This document shows positions 43,862-52,289 of a DNA stretch of 64,000 nucleotides, one piece after another; position 1 is the stretch's first letter, and the number at the start of each line of letters is the position of its first letter. Location: positions 1 through 64,000 of the forward strand of contig CAWCLK010000055.1 of assembly GCA_963796225.1 (NCBI GenBank), read 5' to 3'. Source of the stretch: CAWCLK01 sp963796225 (GTDB taxonomy: Bacteria > Actinomycetota > Nitriliruptoria > Nitriliruptorales > Nitriliruptoraceae). Under the pieces are notes generated by a model. It saw only the letters and a list, made by a program, of their open reading frames with translations. It was not told the DNA's origin and searched no databases. Position numbers and translations under genes: made by a program.

Positions 43862-44392
43862 GCGCGTGTGGGCCAGGGCCAGGCGCACCAGGCGGTCGTG
43901 GCCACCGGTCATCTCGTCGGCGACCCACGGCGAGGTGACCTCGTCCACGGTCAGCCACGAGAACTCGAGCGCGTCGTGGTTGGGGGCGCAGTCACCCGAG
44001 ACGGGCACGACGTAGGCGAGGCTCACGGCGTGCTGGCGGGGGTCGTGGAACCCCGTCCGGGTCGGGTCGGGGAAGTACTCGGCGATGGTGAACGGCGTCG
44101 GCGAGGCCGGCAGGAGCGGGTCGGCCTCCGCCCCGAGGTCCTTGGTGAGGTGGCGCCACAGGGCCTCGCGGACGGTCTCGCCGAACAGCACCCGCCCCGA
44201 CACGATCGCCCGGCTGACGGTGCCGTCGGGCATGGCCCGCAGCAGCAGGCCCACCTTCTCGACCTGGCCGAGGTGGTCCAGCCGCACGGGCACGGCGTCG
44301 ACGTACACCAGGGGGACGCGGTCGCGGACCTCGGAGAGGTCCTCGGCCGGCAACCATCCGGGGGAGGTCTCGGCCACGTCGGGCGTGCTCAT
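43850..44392 (-). CDS. NUDIX hydrolase (DUF4916-type)
   Basis: 180 residues. A NUDIX-like fold with a degenerate nudix helix (SGRVLFGETVREALWRHLTK replaces the strict GX5EX7REUXEEXGU). The downstream FHDPRQHAVSLAYVVPVSGD and LEFSWLTVDEV are typical. Many DUF4916 proteins are actinobacterial and uncharacterised, so the hydrolytic substrate is open. Convergent with the upstream hydrolase. Confidence 0.78.
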   Translation of the reverse strand: MSTPDVAETSPGWLPAEDLSEVRDRVPLVYVDAVPVRLDHLGQVEKVGLLLRAMPDGTVSRAIVSGRVLFGETVREALWRHLTKDLGAEADPLLPASPTPFTIAEYFPDPTRTGFHDPRQHAVSLAYVVPVSGDCAPNHDALEFSWLTVDEVTSPWVADEMTGGHDRLVRLALAHTRSLP

Positions 44393-44473
44393 CGGGTCAA
44401 CGGCCTTGATCGCGGTCCGTGGGCAGGCCGCAAGTGTGCCGGTCGCCCCGCCGCGGGGCGGACAACCCGACCC

Positions 44474-45736
44474 TCAGCGCCCCGCCTCGGTGCGGGCCAG
44501 GAACCGGCGCAGCAGGGCGTGGGTGCGGTCGGGGAGCTCGAACTGCGGGACGTGGCCGAGGTCGTCCCAGACCTCGACCTCGGCGCTGGGCAGGGTGTCG
44601 GCCACGCGCGCCCCGTAGCGGTGGGAGACCAACGGGTCGGACCGCCCGTACAGCCACAGCGACGGGACCTGCAGGTCGACCAGGCGGTCCCAGAAGCCGT
44701 TCCGGCCGTAACAGGGGTCGGTCACCAGCCCACGGGCGGAGGCGGCCACGGCCATCCGGTAGCCGGGGTCACGCAGGTAGTTCTGGGCCTCGTCGACAGC
44801 GGCGCGGATGTTCTCGGCGGGCACGCGCGAGGGGTCGTGGAACATCTCGCTGACCCCGCGGTGCAGCAGGCTGGAGGGCAGGCGCACCGGGACGCCGGCG
44901 GCCCACTGCCACCGGACGAGCTTGAGCAGCGGCCGGGCCAGCTGCCACTCGTCGAAGGCGACCGCGGCGCCGAGCCCGGCGATCCCGCGGACCCGCGTCG
45001 GGTGGCGCAGCGCGACCTCGGCCGCCACGCGCCCACCCATGGAGTTGCCCACGAGGTAGGCGTCGTGCAGGTCGTGGGCGTCGAGGTACTCGACCACGCG
45101 GTCGGCGAACCACGCCGCGGTGTAGCGGCGCCCCGCGGGCAGGGGCTTCCCGGAGCGGCCGAAGCCCGGCAGGTCGATGGCGTGGACGTGGTGGTCGTCG
45201 GCCAGGTCGTCCAGCGTCGGGACGAACGTGACCTTGGAGGCCGCGAACCCGTGGATCAGGACCACCGGCACGCCCTCGCCGCCGACCCACGAGGCGATCT
45301 CGGTCCCGCGGACCGGGGTCGTGTGCGTGCGCAGTCGGCGGGTGGACTCGGGGCCGGGGTCGAACATCGTCTCGAGCTGGACCGCGTCCTGCAGGTCGCC
45401 GCGGACCTGCAGGCGGCCACTGGTGAAGGCGCGCATGCCGTCGACGCGCCCCGCGACGATGTCCAGCCAGGTGGCCGGGTCGGTGTGCAGCCGGGCGTCG
45501 TGCTCGGGCGGCTCCCCGGGCGAGACCAGGCACCGGCCGTCGGCGACCTGGATCGTGGTGGGCGTGCAGCCGTCGAGGGCCACCACGTAGGTGACGCGGA
45601 CGCCGTCGGCCTGCTGGGGCACGAATCGCTCGGCGAGCTGCAGGAAGCTGGCCCGGATCGCGCCGAGGTCGGGATGGTGACGGAGCGTCGGTCGATGGTC
45701 GGGCAGTGCTGCCGTGGTCGCCGTCGCCCTGGTCAT
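44474..45736 (-). CDS. SCP2-domain/alpha-beta hydrolase fusion protein
   Basis: 420 residues from ATG 45736. N-terminal ~140 residues form an SCP2/sterol-carrier-like domain (PEHDARLHTDPATWLDIVAG, GRVDGMRAFTSGRLQVRGDL). Then an alpha/beta hydrolase: HGFAASKVTFV, HAIDLPGFGRSGKPLP, nucleophile VGNSMGGRVAAE, acid in YGRSDPLVSH and histidine in GHVPQFELPD. The SCP2 part may hold a lipid near the active site. This domain pair is uncommon. No signal peptide. Confidence 0.82.
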   Translation of the reverse strand: MTRATATTAALPDHRPTLRHHPDLGAIRASFLQLAERFVPQQADGVRVTYVVALDGCTPTTIQVADGRCLVSPGEPPEHDARLHTDPATWLDIVAGRVDGMRAFTSGRLQVRGDLQDAVQLETMFDPGPESTRRLRTHTTPVRGTEIASWVGGEGVPVVLIHGFAASKVTFVPTLDDLADDHHVHAIDLPGFGRSGKPLPAGRRYTAAWFADRVVEYLDAHDLHDAYLVGNSMGGRVAAEVALRHPTRVRGIAGLGAAVAFDEWQLARPLLKLVRWQWAAGVPVRLPSSLLHRGVSEMFHDPSRVPAENIRAAVDEAQNYLRDPGYRMAVAASARGLVTDPCYGRNGFWDRLVDLQVPSLWLYGRSDPLVSHRYGARVADTLPSAEVEVWDDLGHVPQFELPDRTHALLRRFLARTEAGR

Positions 45737-45961
45737 GTGGTCTCCCGCCTCGCCTGGTGCGTTCCCTCGTGTCCCGTACGGAGCCGTGATGTCCCGTCGG
45801 CCGGGGTCGAACGGACATGAGGGATACCGAACGGTAGTTGACCGGGCAGTCAGTCCCGGGCAACCGCCCCCGAAGGGCCCCCGGGGCTGGGGCCGGTCGG
45901 CCCTGATGGGCCCGCGGGCCCTGCACGACACTCCACACACGCTGCGAGGAGTGCACGTGCC

Positions 45962-46417
45962 ATGACGCGGATCGACGTGACCGCGACCGTCCCGGTCGCC
46001 ACGGCGTCCCTCGACGACCCCGAGACGTTCCTTCCCGCGCCGGCGCGACCGGCCGGGCCGGACCGCTGGGTCGTCGGCTTCGTGGTGGGTCCCTTCCACC
46101 ACGAGGGCGTGGTCACGCTCGGTCCGACGTGGCGCACCGAGGGCCGAACCGGGCGATCCATCGCCTGGACACCGGCCAGCGACGAGCACGACGCCCTGCC
46201 CTACGGCTCGCTGATGCCGGCCGTGCAGGGCGTGCTCGTCCTCGAGGGCGACACCCTCGGGCTCCACGTGCAGTACACGCCGGCCGCGGGACTGGTGGGG
46301 CGGATCCTCGATCCGGTCCTGCGGCCGGCGGCACGACGGTCGGTGGCGCACCTCCTGCACGACGTCGCCGTGCGGATGCGCGGCGCCGAGGTCGTCGCCC
46401 CCGGGGGTGCAGCATGA
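45962..46417 (+). CDS. Hypothetical protein, paralogous to the next gene
   Basis: 151 residues. Beta-rich N-terminal segment with DPETFLPAPARPAGPDRWVV, then VVTLGPTWRT and AVQGVLVLEGDTLGLHVQYT, and an amphipathic C-terminal helix (RPAARRSVAHLLHDVAVRM). The general shape is like an SRPBCC-type or other lipid-binding beta/alpha protein. Overlaps its paralogue by ATGA. Function unknown; it precedes the GAF kinase. Confidence 0.65.
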   Translation: MTRIDVTATVPVATASLDDPETFLPAPARPAGPDRWVVGFVVGPFHHEGVVTLGPTWRTEGRTGRSIAWTPASDEHDALPYGSLMPAVQGVLVLEGDTLGLHVQYTPAAGLVGRILDPVLRPAARRSVAHLLHDVAVRMRGAEVVAPGGAA

Positions 46418-46893
46418 GGCGCCCGGTCTACGACGGGGTGGCCGTCGGAGGGTCCTTCGAGGATGCGTTGGCACGGTTCGGGGCCGCTCCCGAGGACTGG
46501 CTCCCCGCGCCGGCGACCCCGCACGCCGACGGCCACGTGGTGCTGATGCACGCGACGGGCATGCTGGCGACCACCGGCGTGCCGGCGGTCGTCGAGGTCG
46601 GTGCCGTGGACGCCGAGCCGTCGGCGCTGGCCATCCGGTCGGTCGCCTGGCGCTCGCTGAACGCCGACCGCATCTTCCCCCGTCTGGTCGGCGACCTCGA
46701 GCTGACGCGGACGAGCGCCAGCACCGCGCGGCTCACGCTGGTGGGGAGCTACATGCCGCCCATCAGCGTCGTCGGCGGGGCCGCGGACCGGCTCCTCGGC
46801 CACCACGTGGCCGAAGCCGTGATCCGGACCTTCCTCGAGAAGGTCGCGGCACGCCTGACCGGGGTGGCGGCGGCCACGTCGGCGGCGCCGTAG
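46414..46893 (+). CDS. Hypothetical protein, paralogue of the preceding gene
   Basis: 159 residues. Aligns with its neighbour around the APEDWLPAPATPHADGHVV box (neighbour: DPETFLPAPARPAGPDRWVV), followed by similar strands and a C-terminal helix (AEAVIRTFLEKVAARLTGVA). A tandem duplication is likely. Only 17 bases before the kinase, so probably co-transcribed with it. Confidence 0.65.
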   Translation: MRRPVYDGVAVGGSFEDALARFGAAPEDWLPAPATPHADGHVVLMHATGMLATTGVPAVVEVGAVDAEPSALAIRSVAWRSLNADRIFPRLVGDLELTRTSASTARLTLVGSYMPPISVVGGAADRLLGHHVAEAVIRTFLEKVAARLTGVAAATSAAP

Positions 46894-46910
46894 CCCCTAG
46901 GCTTGGGGGC

Positions 46911-48023
46911 GTGGCCGACGACCCCCGCCTCGTTCTCGCCAGCGCCGCCGAGGCGCTGGCGGGTGAACTGGATCTCGAGGAGGTCCTCGAACACATCGTC
47001 GACGCGGCACGCCGGCTCACGGGTGCGCAGTACGCGGCACTGGGGGTCATCGGGGAGGACCAGACCCTGACCCGGTTCATCCACGCGGGCCTGGACGAGG
47101 ACACCGCCGCCCGGATCGGCCACCTGCCCCGGGGGGAGGGGGTGCTCGGCGTCCTGATCCGCGACCCGCAGGTCATCCGGCTCGAGCGGATCGAGGACCA
47201 CCCCGCCTCGGTCGGGTTCCCGCCCCACCACCCGCCGATGCCGGGGTTCCTCGGTGCCCCGGTGAGCATGTCCGGGCAGGTCTACGGGAACCTGTACCTG
47301 GCCGGCAAGGACGATGGCTTCACCGAGGAGGACGAGGCCTGGGTCCGGGTGCTCGCGGCCCAGGCCGGCGCGGCCGTCGAGAGTGCGGTCCTGTCGGACC
47401 GGCTCCGGCAGCTGGCCGTGCAGGCCGAACGCGACCGGATCTCGCGCGACCTGCACGACAACATCATCCAGTCGCTGTTCTCCATCGGCATGAACCTCGA
47501 GTCGGCCATCGGCCTGGTGTCCACGGCGCCGGAACGGGCCCAGCAGCGCATCTCCGGGGCGGTCGACCGCATCGACGACGCCATCCGGGACCTGCGCAAC
47601 ACGATCTTCCACCTCCGCCCGAACACGGCCGCGATCCTGGGGCTGCGCGAGGGCATCGTCGAGCTCGCCCGCGAGCACGAGATCAACGCGCTGGCCCGCC
47701 CTCGCGTCCACGTCCAGTCCTCCCTGGACGTCCACGTGCCCGACGCGGCCGTGCCCGACGTGCTCCAGGTCGTCCGCGAGGCACTGGCCAACGCGGCCCG
47801 GCACGCCGGACCGTGCGCGGTGACCGTCAGCGCCGAGGTGTCGGAGGGGGCGCTGGTCGTCCAGGTCGCCGACGACGGTGCGGGGTTCACCCCGGCCGCC
47901 CCGGCCGTGGGCCGCGGCCTCGAGAACGTGCACGAGCGCGCCGGCGTGCTCGGCGGCACCATCGACATCGACTCCGCTCCGGGGGAGGGCACCACGCTCA
48001 CCCTCACCGTCCCCCTGTCCTGA
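46911..48023 (+). CDS. GAF-domain sensor histidine kinase (DevS/NarX-like)
   Basis: 370 residues from GTG 46911. GAF domain (EVLEHIVDAARRLTGAQYAA, then RGEGVLGVLIRDPQVI and FLGAPVSMSGQVYGNLYLAG), then a HisKA_3 helix with the phospho-acceptor (ERDRISRDLHDNIIQSLFSI) and a HATPase domain (VREALANAARHAG; VVQVADDGAGFTP). No membrane helices, so cytoplasmic. In DosS/DevS kinases the GAF domain binds haem and senses O2, NO or CO. The second GAF is absent. Coupled to the NarL-type regulator 39 bases downstream. Confidence 0.9.
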   Translation: MADDPRLVLASAAEALAGELDLEEVLEHIVDAARRLTGAQYAALGVIGEDQTLTRFIHAGLDEDTAARIGHLPRGEGVLGVLIRDPQVIRLERIEDHPASVGFPPHHPPMPGFLGAPVSMSGQVYGNLYLAGKDDGFTEEDEAWVRVLAAQAGAAVESAVLSDRLRQLAVQAERDRISRDLHDNIIQSLFSIGMNLESAIGLVSTAPERAQQRISGAVDRIDDAIRDLRNTIFHLRPNTAAILGLREGIVELAREHEINALARPRVHVQSSLDVHVPDAAVPDVLQVVREALANAARHAGPCAVTVSAEVSEGALVVQVADDGAGFTPAAPAVGRGLENVHERAGVLGGTIDIDSAPGEGTTLTLTVPLS

Positions 48024-48062
48024 CCCCACTCACACTCACACCCACACCTGAGGAGCCTGCCG

Positions 48063-48707
48063 ATGCGCGTCATGCTGGTCGACGACCACGAGGTCGTCCG
48101 CGGCGGCCTGCGGGCCATGCTCGAGACCCACGAGGACCTCGAGGTCGTCGGCGAGGCCGGCTCGGTCGCGGACGCCATCGCCCACGCCCGCACCTTCGAA
48201 CCCGACGTCGTCGTCATGGACGTGCGCCTGCCCGACGGGTCGGGCATCGAGGCCTGCCGCGAGATCCGGTCCCGTCGCCCCGAGACCACCGTGCTGATGC
48301 TGACGTCGTTCTCGGACGACCAGGCCCTGTTCGACTCGATCATGGCCGGGGCGGCCGGGTACGTGCTCAAGCAGGTCCGCGGGTCCGACCTGGTCGACTC
48401 CATCCGGCGCGTCGGTCGCGGCGAGTCCATCCTCGACCCGGGCGTCACCGCACGGGTGCTGGACCGGATCCGCAACCCGCAGCAGGACGAGGACCCGCGT
48501 CTGGCGCGGCTGACCCCGACCGAGGTCCGCATCGTCGAGATGATCGCCGACGGGGCCACCAACCGCCAGATCGCCGAACGCATCCACCTGGCCGAGAAGA
48601 CCGTCAAGAACTACGTGTCGGGGATCCTGTCCAAGCTCGAGGTCTCCCGGCGCGCCGAGGCCGCCGCCTACCTCGCCGACCGCCGGGCACGCCAGCAGCA
48701 CGACTGA
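48063..48707 (+). CDS. NarL/DevR-family response regulator
   Basis: 214 residues. Receiver domain with the phospho-Asp in DVVVMDVRLPDGSG and Lys in GYVLKQVRG, and a C-terminal LuxR-type HTH (LTPTEVRIVEMIADGATNRQ, then LAEKTVKNYVSGILSKLEV). Cognate partner of the upstream GAF kinase. Possible targets include the divergent oxidoreductase/multicopper genes through the site at 49737-49751. Confidence 0.92.
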   Translation: MRVMLVDDHEVVRGGLRAMLETHEDLEVVGEAGSVADAIAHARTFEPDVVVMDVRLPDGSGIEACREIRSRRPETTVLMLTSFSDDQALFDSIMAGAAGYVLKQVRGSDLVDSIRRVGRGESILDPGVTARVLDRIRNPQQDEDPRLARLTPTEVRIVEMIADGATNRQIAERIHLAEKTVKNYVSGILSKLEVSRRAEAAAYLADRRARQQHD

Positions 48708-48725
48708 CCCGCGGGTCATCGCGGG

Positions 48726-49190
48726 TCACTCCGTCGGGTCGCCGATGGCGCCGCTGACGGCACGCCCGGTCAGCTCCTCGACGGTCAGGCGCAGCCACGT
48801 CCCCCCGGAGTCGCCGAGGATCCACGACGGGGCGATCGTCCGGTCCAGGCGGGCTGCGGTCACCTGGTCCAGGACCGGCGTCATGCGGCCCCGCGCGACC
48901 ACGGACCAGCCGGATCGGGTGGACGCGTCGACCTCGTCGGCCTGCACCAGGACGGCCGACTCGGGCGAGGACAGGGCCGTCGACAGGCGGCTGCCCGCCG
49001 TCGAGCGCACCACGACGTCGTCGCCGTCGAGGGCGATGTTGACCAGCGCGATCTGCGGGCGGTCCTCGACCACGTGCACGACGCGTGCCGTCTGGGCGGA
49101 CGCCAGCAGCTCGCGGCAGGTGGCCGGGTCGAGCTCCTCGACCTGACCGCGGTGGCGGGGTGGGGGTGGAGGCGTGGAGGGCGTGGTCAT
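48726..49190 (-). CDS. Pyridoxamine-5'-phosphate-oxidase-like flavin protein (first of a pair)
   Basis: 154 residues from ATG 49190. Split-barrel flavin-binding family: CRELLASAQTARVVHVVEDR, then VVVRSTAGSRLSTALSSPES and GWSVVARGRMTPVLD. Similar proteins are regulon members of DosR-type systems in mycobacteria. Lies next to the kinase-regulator pair, whose stop is 19 bases away. Its ATG overlaps the stop of the next PPOX gene (ATGA). Confidence 0.8.
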   Translation of the reverse strand: MTTPSTPPPPPRHRGQVEELDPATCRELLASAQTARVVHVVEDRPQIALVNIALDGDDVVVRSTAGSRLSTALSSPESAVLVQADEVDASTRSGWSVVARGRMTPVLDQVTAARLDRTIAPSWILGDSGGTWLRLTVEELTGRAVSGAIGDPTE

Positions 49191-49657
49191 CGTCGGTCCG
49201 GTCCGAACGCGGTGGTGCCCTGCACCACCGAGCGGTACCACCCGGCCGGCACGTTCGCGGCCAGGGGGATCCGTCGCCCCGTGATGACGCTGGGCATCAG
49301 GCGCACGAGGTGGAGCTTGCCCTGCCCGGGGGCGAACGGGTCGATGTGGAGGGCGTCCAGACGGGCCAGCTCGCCCGCGTCGACGACCTCGGCCAGCCGG
49401 CCACGGACGAGCACGCTCCACCCGATGCGGTGGACCTCCTCGACGTGGTCGATCTGGAAGGACGCGTGCACGCGGTCCTCGGCCGCCCGCAGCTTCGTGC
49501 CGACGTCGGACCGGAACACCACCGCGCCGCGGTCGAACACGTAGTTGACGGGGAAGACCAGTGGTCCGGCCGGGTCGTTCAGGGCGATGCGGCCGAGGTG
49601 GTGCTCGCCGAGCAGGCGCATCGCGGTCTCGACGTCGAGTGCCTCGAGCTCAGCCAT
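49187..49657 (-). CDS. Pyridoxamine-5'-phosphate-oxidase-like flavin protein (second of a pair)
   Basis: 156 residues from ATG 49657 (AGAGGCGGTGA upstream). Same family as its neighbour: MRLLGEHHLGRIALND, GPLVFPVNYVFDRGAVVFRS and GWSVLVRGRLAEVVD. First gene of the two-gene minus-strand operon, and divergent from the multicopper gene. Likely reduces or oxidises a small molecule with a flavin or F420 cofactor. Confidence 0.82.
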   Translation of the reverse strand: MAELEALDVETAMRLLGEHHLGRIALNDPAGPLVFPVNYVFDRGAVVFRSDVGTKLRAAEDRVHASFQIDHVEEVHRIGWSVLVRGRLAEVVDAGELARLDALHIDPFAPGQGKLHLVRLMPSVITGRRIPLAANVPAGWYRSVVQGTTAFGPDRR

Positions 49658-49736
49658 TGCGTCACCGCCTCTCCCGGTGCACCCCAGTGTCGTCCGGGGT
49701 GACCGCGACGGAATGGCCGGACGACCCCCCGAGCTC

Positions 49737-49751
49737 GGGACCTTCGGCGCC
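49737..49751. promoter_or_regulatory. DosR-box-like site between the divergent PPOX and multicopper genes
   Basis: GGGACCTTCGGCGCC matches the mycobacterial DosR core GGGACTTTNGGCCC(C) in most positions. It is 80 bases from the PPOX start and 92 bases from the multicopper start, between both promoters. A NarL/DevR regulator is encoded 1 kb away. The binding is inferred. Confidence 0.5.
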
Positions 49752-49842
49752 AGGGTCGGGCCGGTGGCCCCTGTGAGCGCGACCGGCCCGCCACCACCAT
49801 GCGCCCACGTCACCACCCCCTACGACTTGCAAGGACGAACCT

Positions 49843-51279
49843 GTGGCGACTCCCCCCACTGACACCGCCCCGGCCCGGACCTCGGGCCTCGGGGTCGGCG
49901 CCATCACCTTCGCCGTGCTGGCGGCCATCCTGGCCGTCTACGCCCTCGGCATGGCGCTCTCGACCCGCAACGGCACCGGCGTCGCCGTCTCCGCCGCCGC
50001 CCCGGCCGCCGCCGACGGAGAGGTCGGCGGATCCGAGGTCGCGGTCGAGCTCAGCGAGTTCGCGATCTCGCAGGCGGACCTGTGCCGTCGCTCCCAGCCG
50101 ACATCGATCGTCGTCACCAACGCCGGTGCCGCCGAGCACAACTACAAGGTCAAGGAGACCTCCGTCGGGACCTCCAACATCCCGCCCGGCGAGTCGGCCA
50201 CCCTCGACATCTCCTCCCTGGCCCCCGGCACCTACTCCGTGTACTGCGACATCCCCGGCCACGAGACCGCGGGCATGAGCGGCACGCTGACCATCGCCGC
50301 CGACGGCTCCTCCTCCATGGAGGGGATGGACATGTCCGGCAGCGAGGACGTCTCCGGCAGCGCCGACCCGGCCGCCATGCAGGCCGCCATGGAGAAGGCC
50401 ATGCAGGACTCGATCGGGTCCTTCCCGGCCGAGACCGCCGGCAAGGGCGCCCAGCTGCTCGAGCCGACCGTGCTCGACGACGGCACCAAGCTGTTCGAGC
50501 TCACCGTCGACGAGGTCGACTGGGAGGTCGAGCCCGGCAAGATCGTCAAGGCCGTCGGCTACAACGGCGCGGTCCCCGGCCCGACCATGAAGGTCGACGT
50601 CGGTGACAAGGTCACGGTCCGCATCATCAACGAGCTGGACCACGAGGGCACGTCGTTCCACCCGCACGGGCTGAAGAACCACGACTTCAAGATCGACGGC
50701 GTCACCTACATCAGCCAGGACCCGATCGCCACCGGCGACGCGATGGACTACACCTTCGTCGCGCAGGAGGAGTCCGTGGTCGGCTACCACAGCCACCACA
50801 TGAGCCTGCACCAGGTCCCCGACGGCCTGTTCGGCATGATGATCGTCGGTGACTACGCCGCCCTGTCCGGCATCGACGGGATCGTCGACGAGCAGACCAT
50901 GATCGTCAACGACTCCGGCGCCATCGGCTTCTCCCTCAACGGCAAGTCGTTCCCGGCCACCGCGCCCTACCAGTACACCCAGGGCGACAAGGTGATCGTG
51001 CACTACGCCAACGAGGGCCAGATGGCCCACCCGATGCACCTGCACAACCAGACCGGCACGGTCATCGCCAAGGACGGCTACCTGTTGCAACCGTCGGCCC
51101 GCTACCAGGGCGACACGTTCAACATCGCCCCGGGCGAACGGCTGACCGTGGTCTACGCCATGGACAACCCCGGCACGTGGGTCTGGCACTGCCACATCCT
51201 CAGCCACGTGAAGCGCTCGGACGGCTCCATGTTCGGGATGCTCACGGCGGTCATCATCGAGCCGCGCGACGCGGCCTGA
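49843..51279 (+). CDS. Membrane-anchored multicopper oxidase / nitrite-reductase-like protein with an extra cupredoxin domain
   Basis: 478 residues from GTG 49843 (AAGGA upstream). N-terminal membrane helix, then a cupredoxin domain with a type-1 copper set (EHNYKVKET; YCDIPGHETAGM, residues ~55-145). The next ~320 residues hold two multicopper-oxidase domains: SFHPHGLKNHD, GYHSHHMSLHQ, MAHPMHLHNQTG and TWVWHCHILSHVK. These carry the trinuclear/type-2 and type-1 ligands expected for a two-domain copper enzyme such as a nitrite reductase or MCO. The last histidine block has a Cys-His-Ile and Met nearby. Nitrite reductase versus oxidase cannot be decided by eye. Confidence 0.8.
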   Translation: MATPPTDTAPARTSGLGVGAITFAVLAAILAVYALGMALSTRNGTGVAVSAAAPAAADGEVGGSEVAVELSEFAISQADLCRRSQPTSIVVTNAGAAEHNYKVKETSVGTSNIPPGESATLDISSLAPGTYSVYCDIPGHETAGMSGTLTIAADGSSSMEGMDMSGSEDVSGSADPAAMQAAMEKAMQDSIGSFPAETAGKGAQLLEPTVLDDGTKLFELTVDEVDWEVEPGKIVKAVGYNGAVPGPTMKVDVGDKVTVRIINELDHEGTSFHPHGLKNHDFKIDGVTYISQDPIATGDAMDYTFVAQEESVVGYHSHHMSLHQVPDGLFGMMIVGDYAALSGIDGIVDEQTMIVNDSGAIGFSLNGKSFPATAPYQYTQGDKVIVHYANEGQMAHPMHLHNQTGTVIAKDGYLLQPSARYQGDTFNIAPGERLTVVYAMDNPGTWVWHCHILSHVKRSDGSMFGMLTAVIIEPRDAA

Positions 51280-51320
51280 CCTGACCGGACCCTCGTCCGG
51301 GCACGGCCCGGCGGGAGACG

Positions 51321-51352
51321 CGGAACCCTCCTCGATCGCGAGGAGGGTTCCG
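51321..51352. terminator. Strong hairpin after the multicopper gene
   Basis: Perfect 14-bp stem CGGAACCCTCCTCG / CGAGGAGGGTTCCG with the loop ATCG, 42 bases after the stop. No T tract. Related hairpins follow, see the repeat entry. Confidence 0.75.
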
Positions 51353-51452
51353 CGCTGTCACCCCCGCTTCACCTCCTCGGGACCGCGGAGCTCCTCGATC
51401 GCGAGGAGGGAAAGCGCGGCTGCGGCCCGGTCACCTCCTCGGGATCGAGGGG
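51321..51452. repeat. Tandem CCTCCTCG-type hairpin repeats
   Basis: The hairpin core CTCCTCGATCGCGAGGAG recurs at about 51391-51410, and a further partial copy CCTCCTCGGGATCGAGG at about 51434-51450. They lie between the multicopper gene and the M15 peptidase gene, whose 3' ends converge here. May be a small intergenic repeat family or a layered terminator. Confidence 0.6.
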
Positions 51453-51457
51453 TGGGG

Positions 51458-52278
51458 TCAGCCGCCGGTGGCGGAGACGTGCTGGTAGTCCTGCCCGGAG
51501 GACCAGCTGCCGCCCCAGTCCCAGCCGAGGTCGGTGAAGGCGGCGACCTCGGGCGAGCCGGCCAGCAGCATCCCGGGGCGGGGGTTCGAGCGGTCGGCGT
51601 ACGCCGCGCCCTCGGGCGGGTCGACCTGGTCGCCCTGCACGTAGGGGTTGCGCAGCGGGTTGACGTCGATGGCCGTGCCGAAGGCGTGGTTCGACCAGCG
51701 CTGCGTGCCCTTGACGTACCGGCAGTTGAACGCCGAGGTGTTGTCGGCGCGCATCGACGCGTCGTCGTCCGCGCCGTACTCGTCGACCAGCTGCATCCGC
51801 TCGATCGGGAAGCGCAGCTCGTAGAGGCGGGCGAAGGCGGTCACGACGTCGTCGGCGACGTCGGCCCGGACCACCAGCTCGCCGGTGTGGGCCGTGCCGT
51901 CGAGTCCGACGTGGGTCAGCGTGAGGTACCGCAGCTGCTCGAGCGGCACCGGGCAGCCCTCGCGCCAGGACACGCCCCGCATCCGGTCCTCGGCCGGGTG
52001 CCCGACGACCTCGCTGACGGTGGAGGCGAAGGCGGGCAGGTCGCCGGAGGAGGTCTCGGTCCCCGTCTCGGTCTCGAGCGCCGTGACCGTCGGGGTCGCG
52101 GAGGGGCTCGCGGACGGGGGCGGGGCGCTGGGGGAGGGGGCCGGCGACCGTGGTCGGGTGGGGCCAGCGACGTGGTCGGGGCGGGGCTGGGCTCGAGCGG
52201 GGGCGTCTGGTTCGTGACGGCACAGGCGGCGAGCAGCCCGGCCGCGGCCAGGACGCTGGCACCCCTCGCGCCCCGCAC
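51458..52278 (-). pseudogene. M15-family (VanY-like) peptidase lipoprotein with frameshift
   Basis: Starts at GTG 52278 with a lipoprotein signal (LAAAGLLAAC, Cys at the lipobox) and a Pro/Thr-rich linker. The catalytic domain is in the next frame: YVKGTQRWSNHAFGTAIDVN (metal His and Asp region), DWGGSWSSGQDYQHV at the end and NPYVQGDQVDPPEGA. One missing C in the C-rich linker around 52128-52145 explains the shift. The enzyme would cut the peptide part of peptidoglycan. Needs correction before its activity is judged. Confidence 0.75.
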
Positions 52279-52289
52279 CTCGCGCTCCC

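Noticed and set aside
44440..44470. CGCCCCG-CGGGGCG hairpin before the NUDIX gene start
   Set aside because: Seven-base stem common by chance at this GC content; noted but not called.
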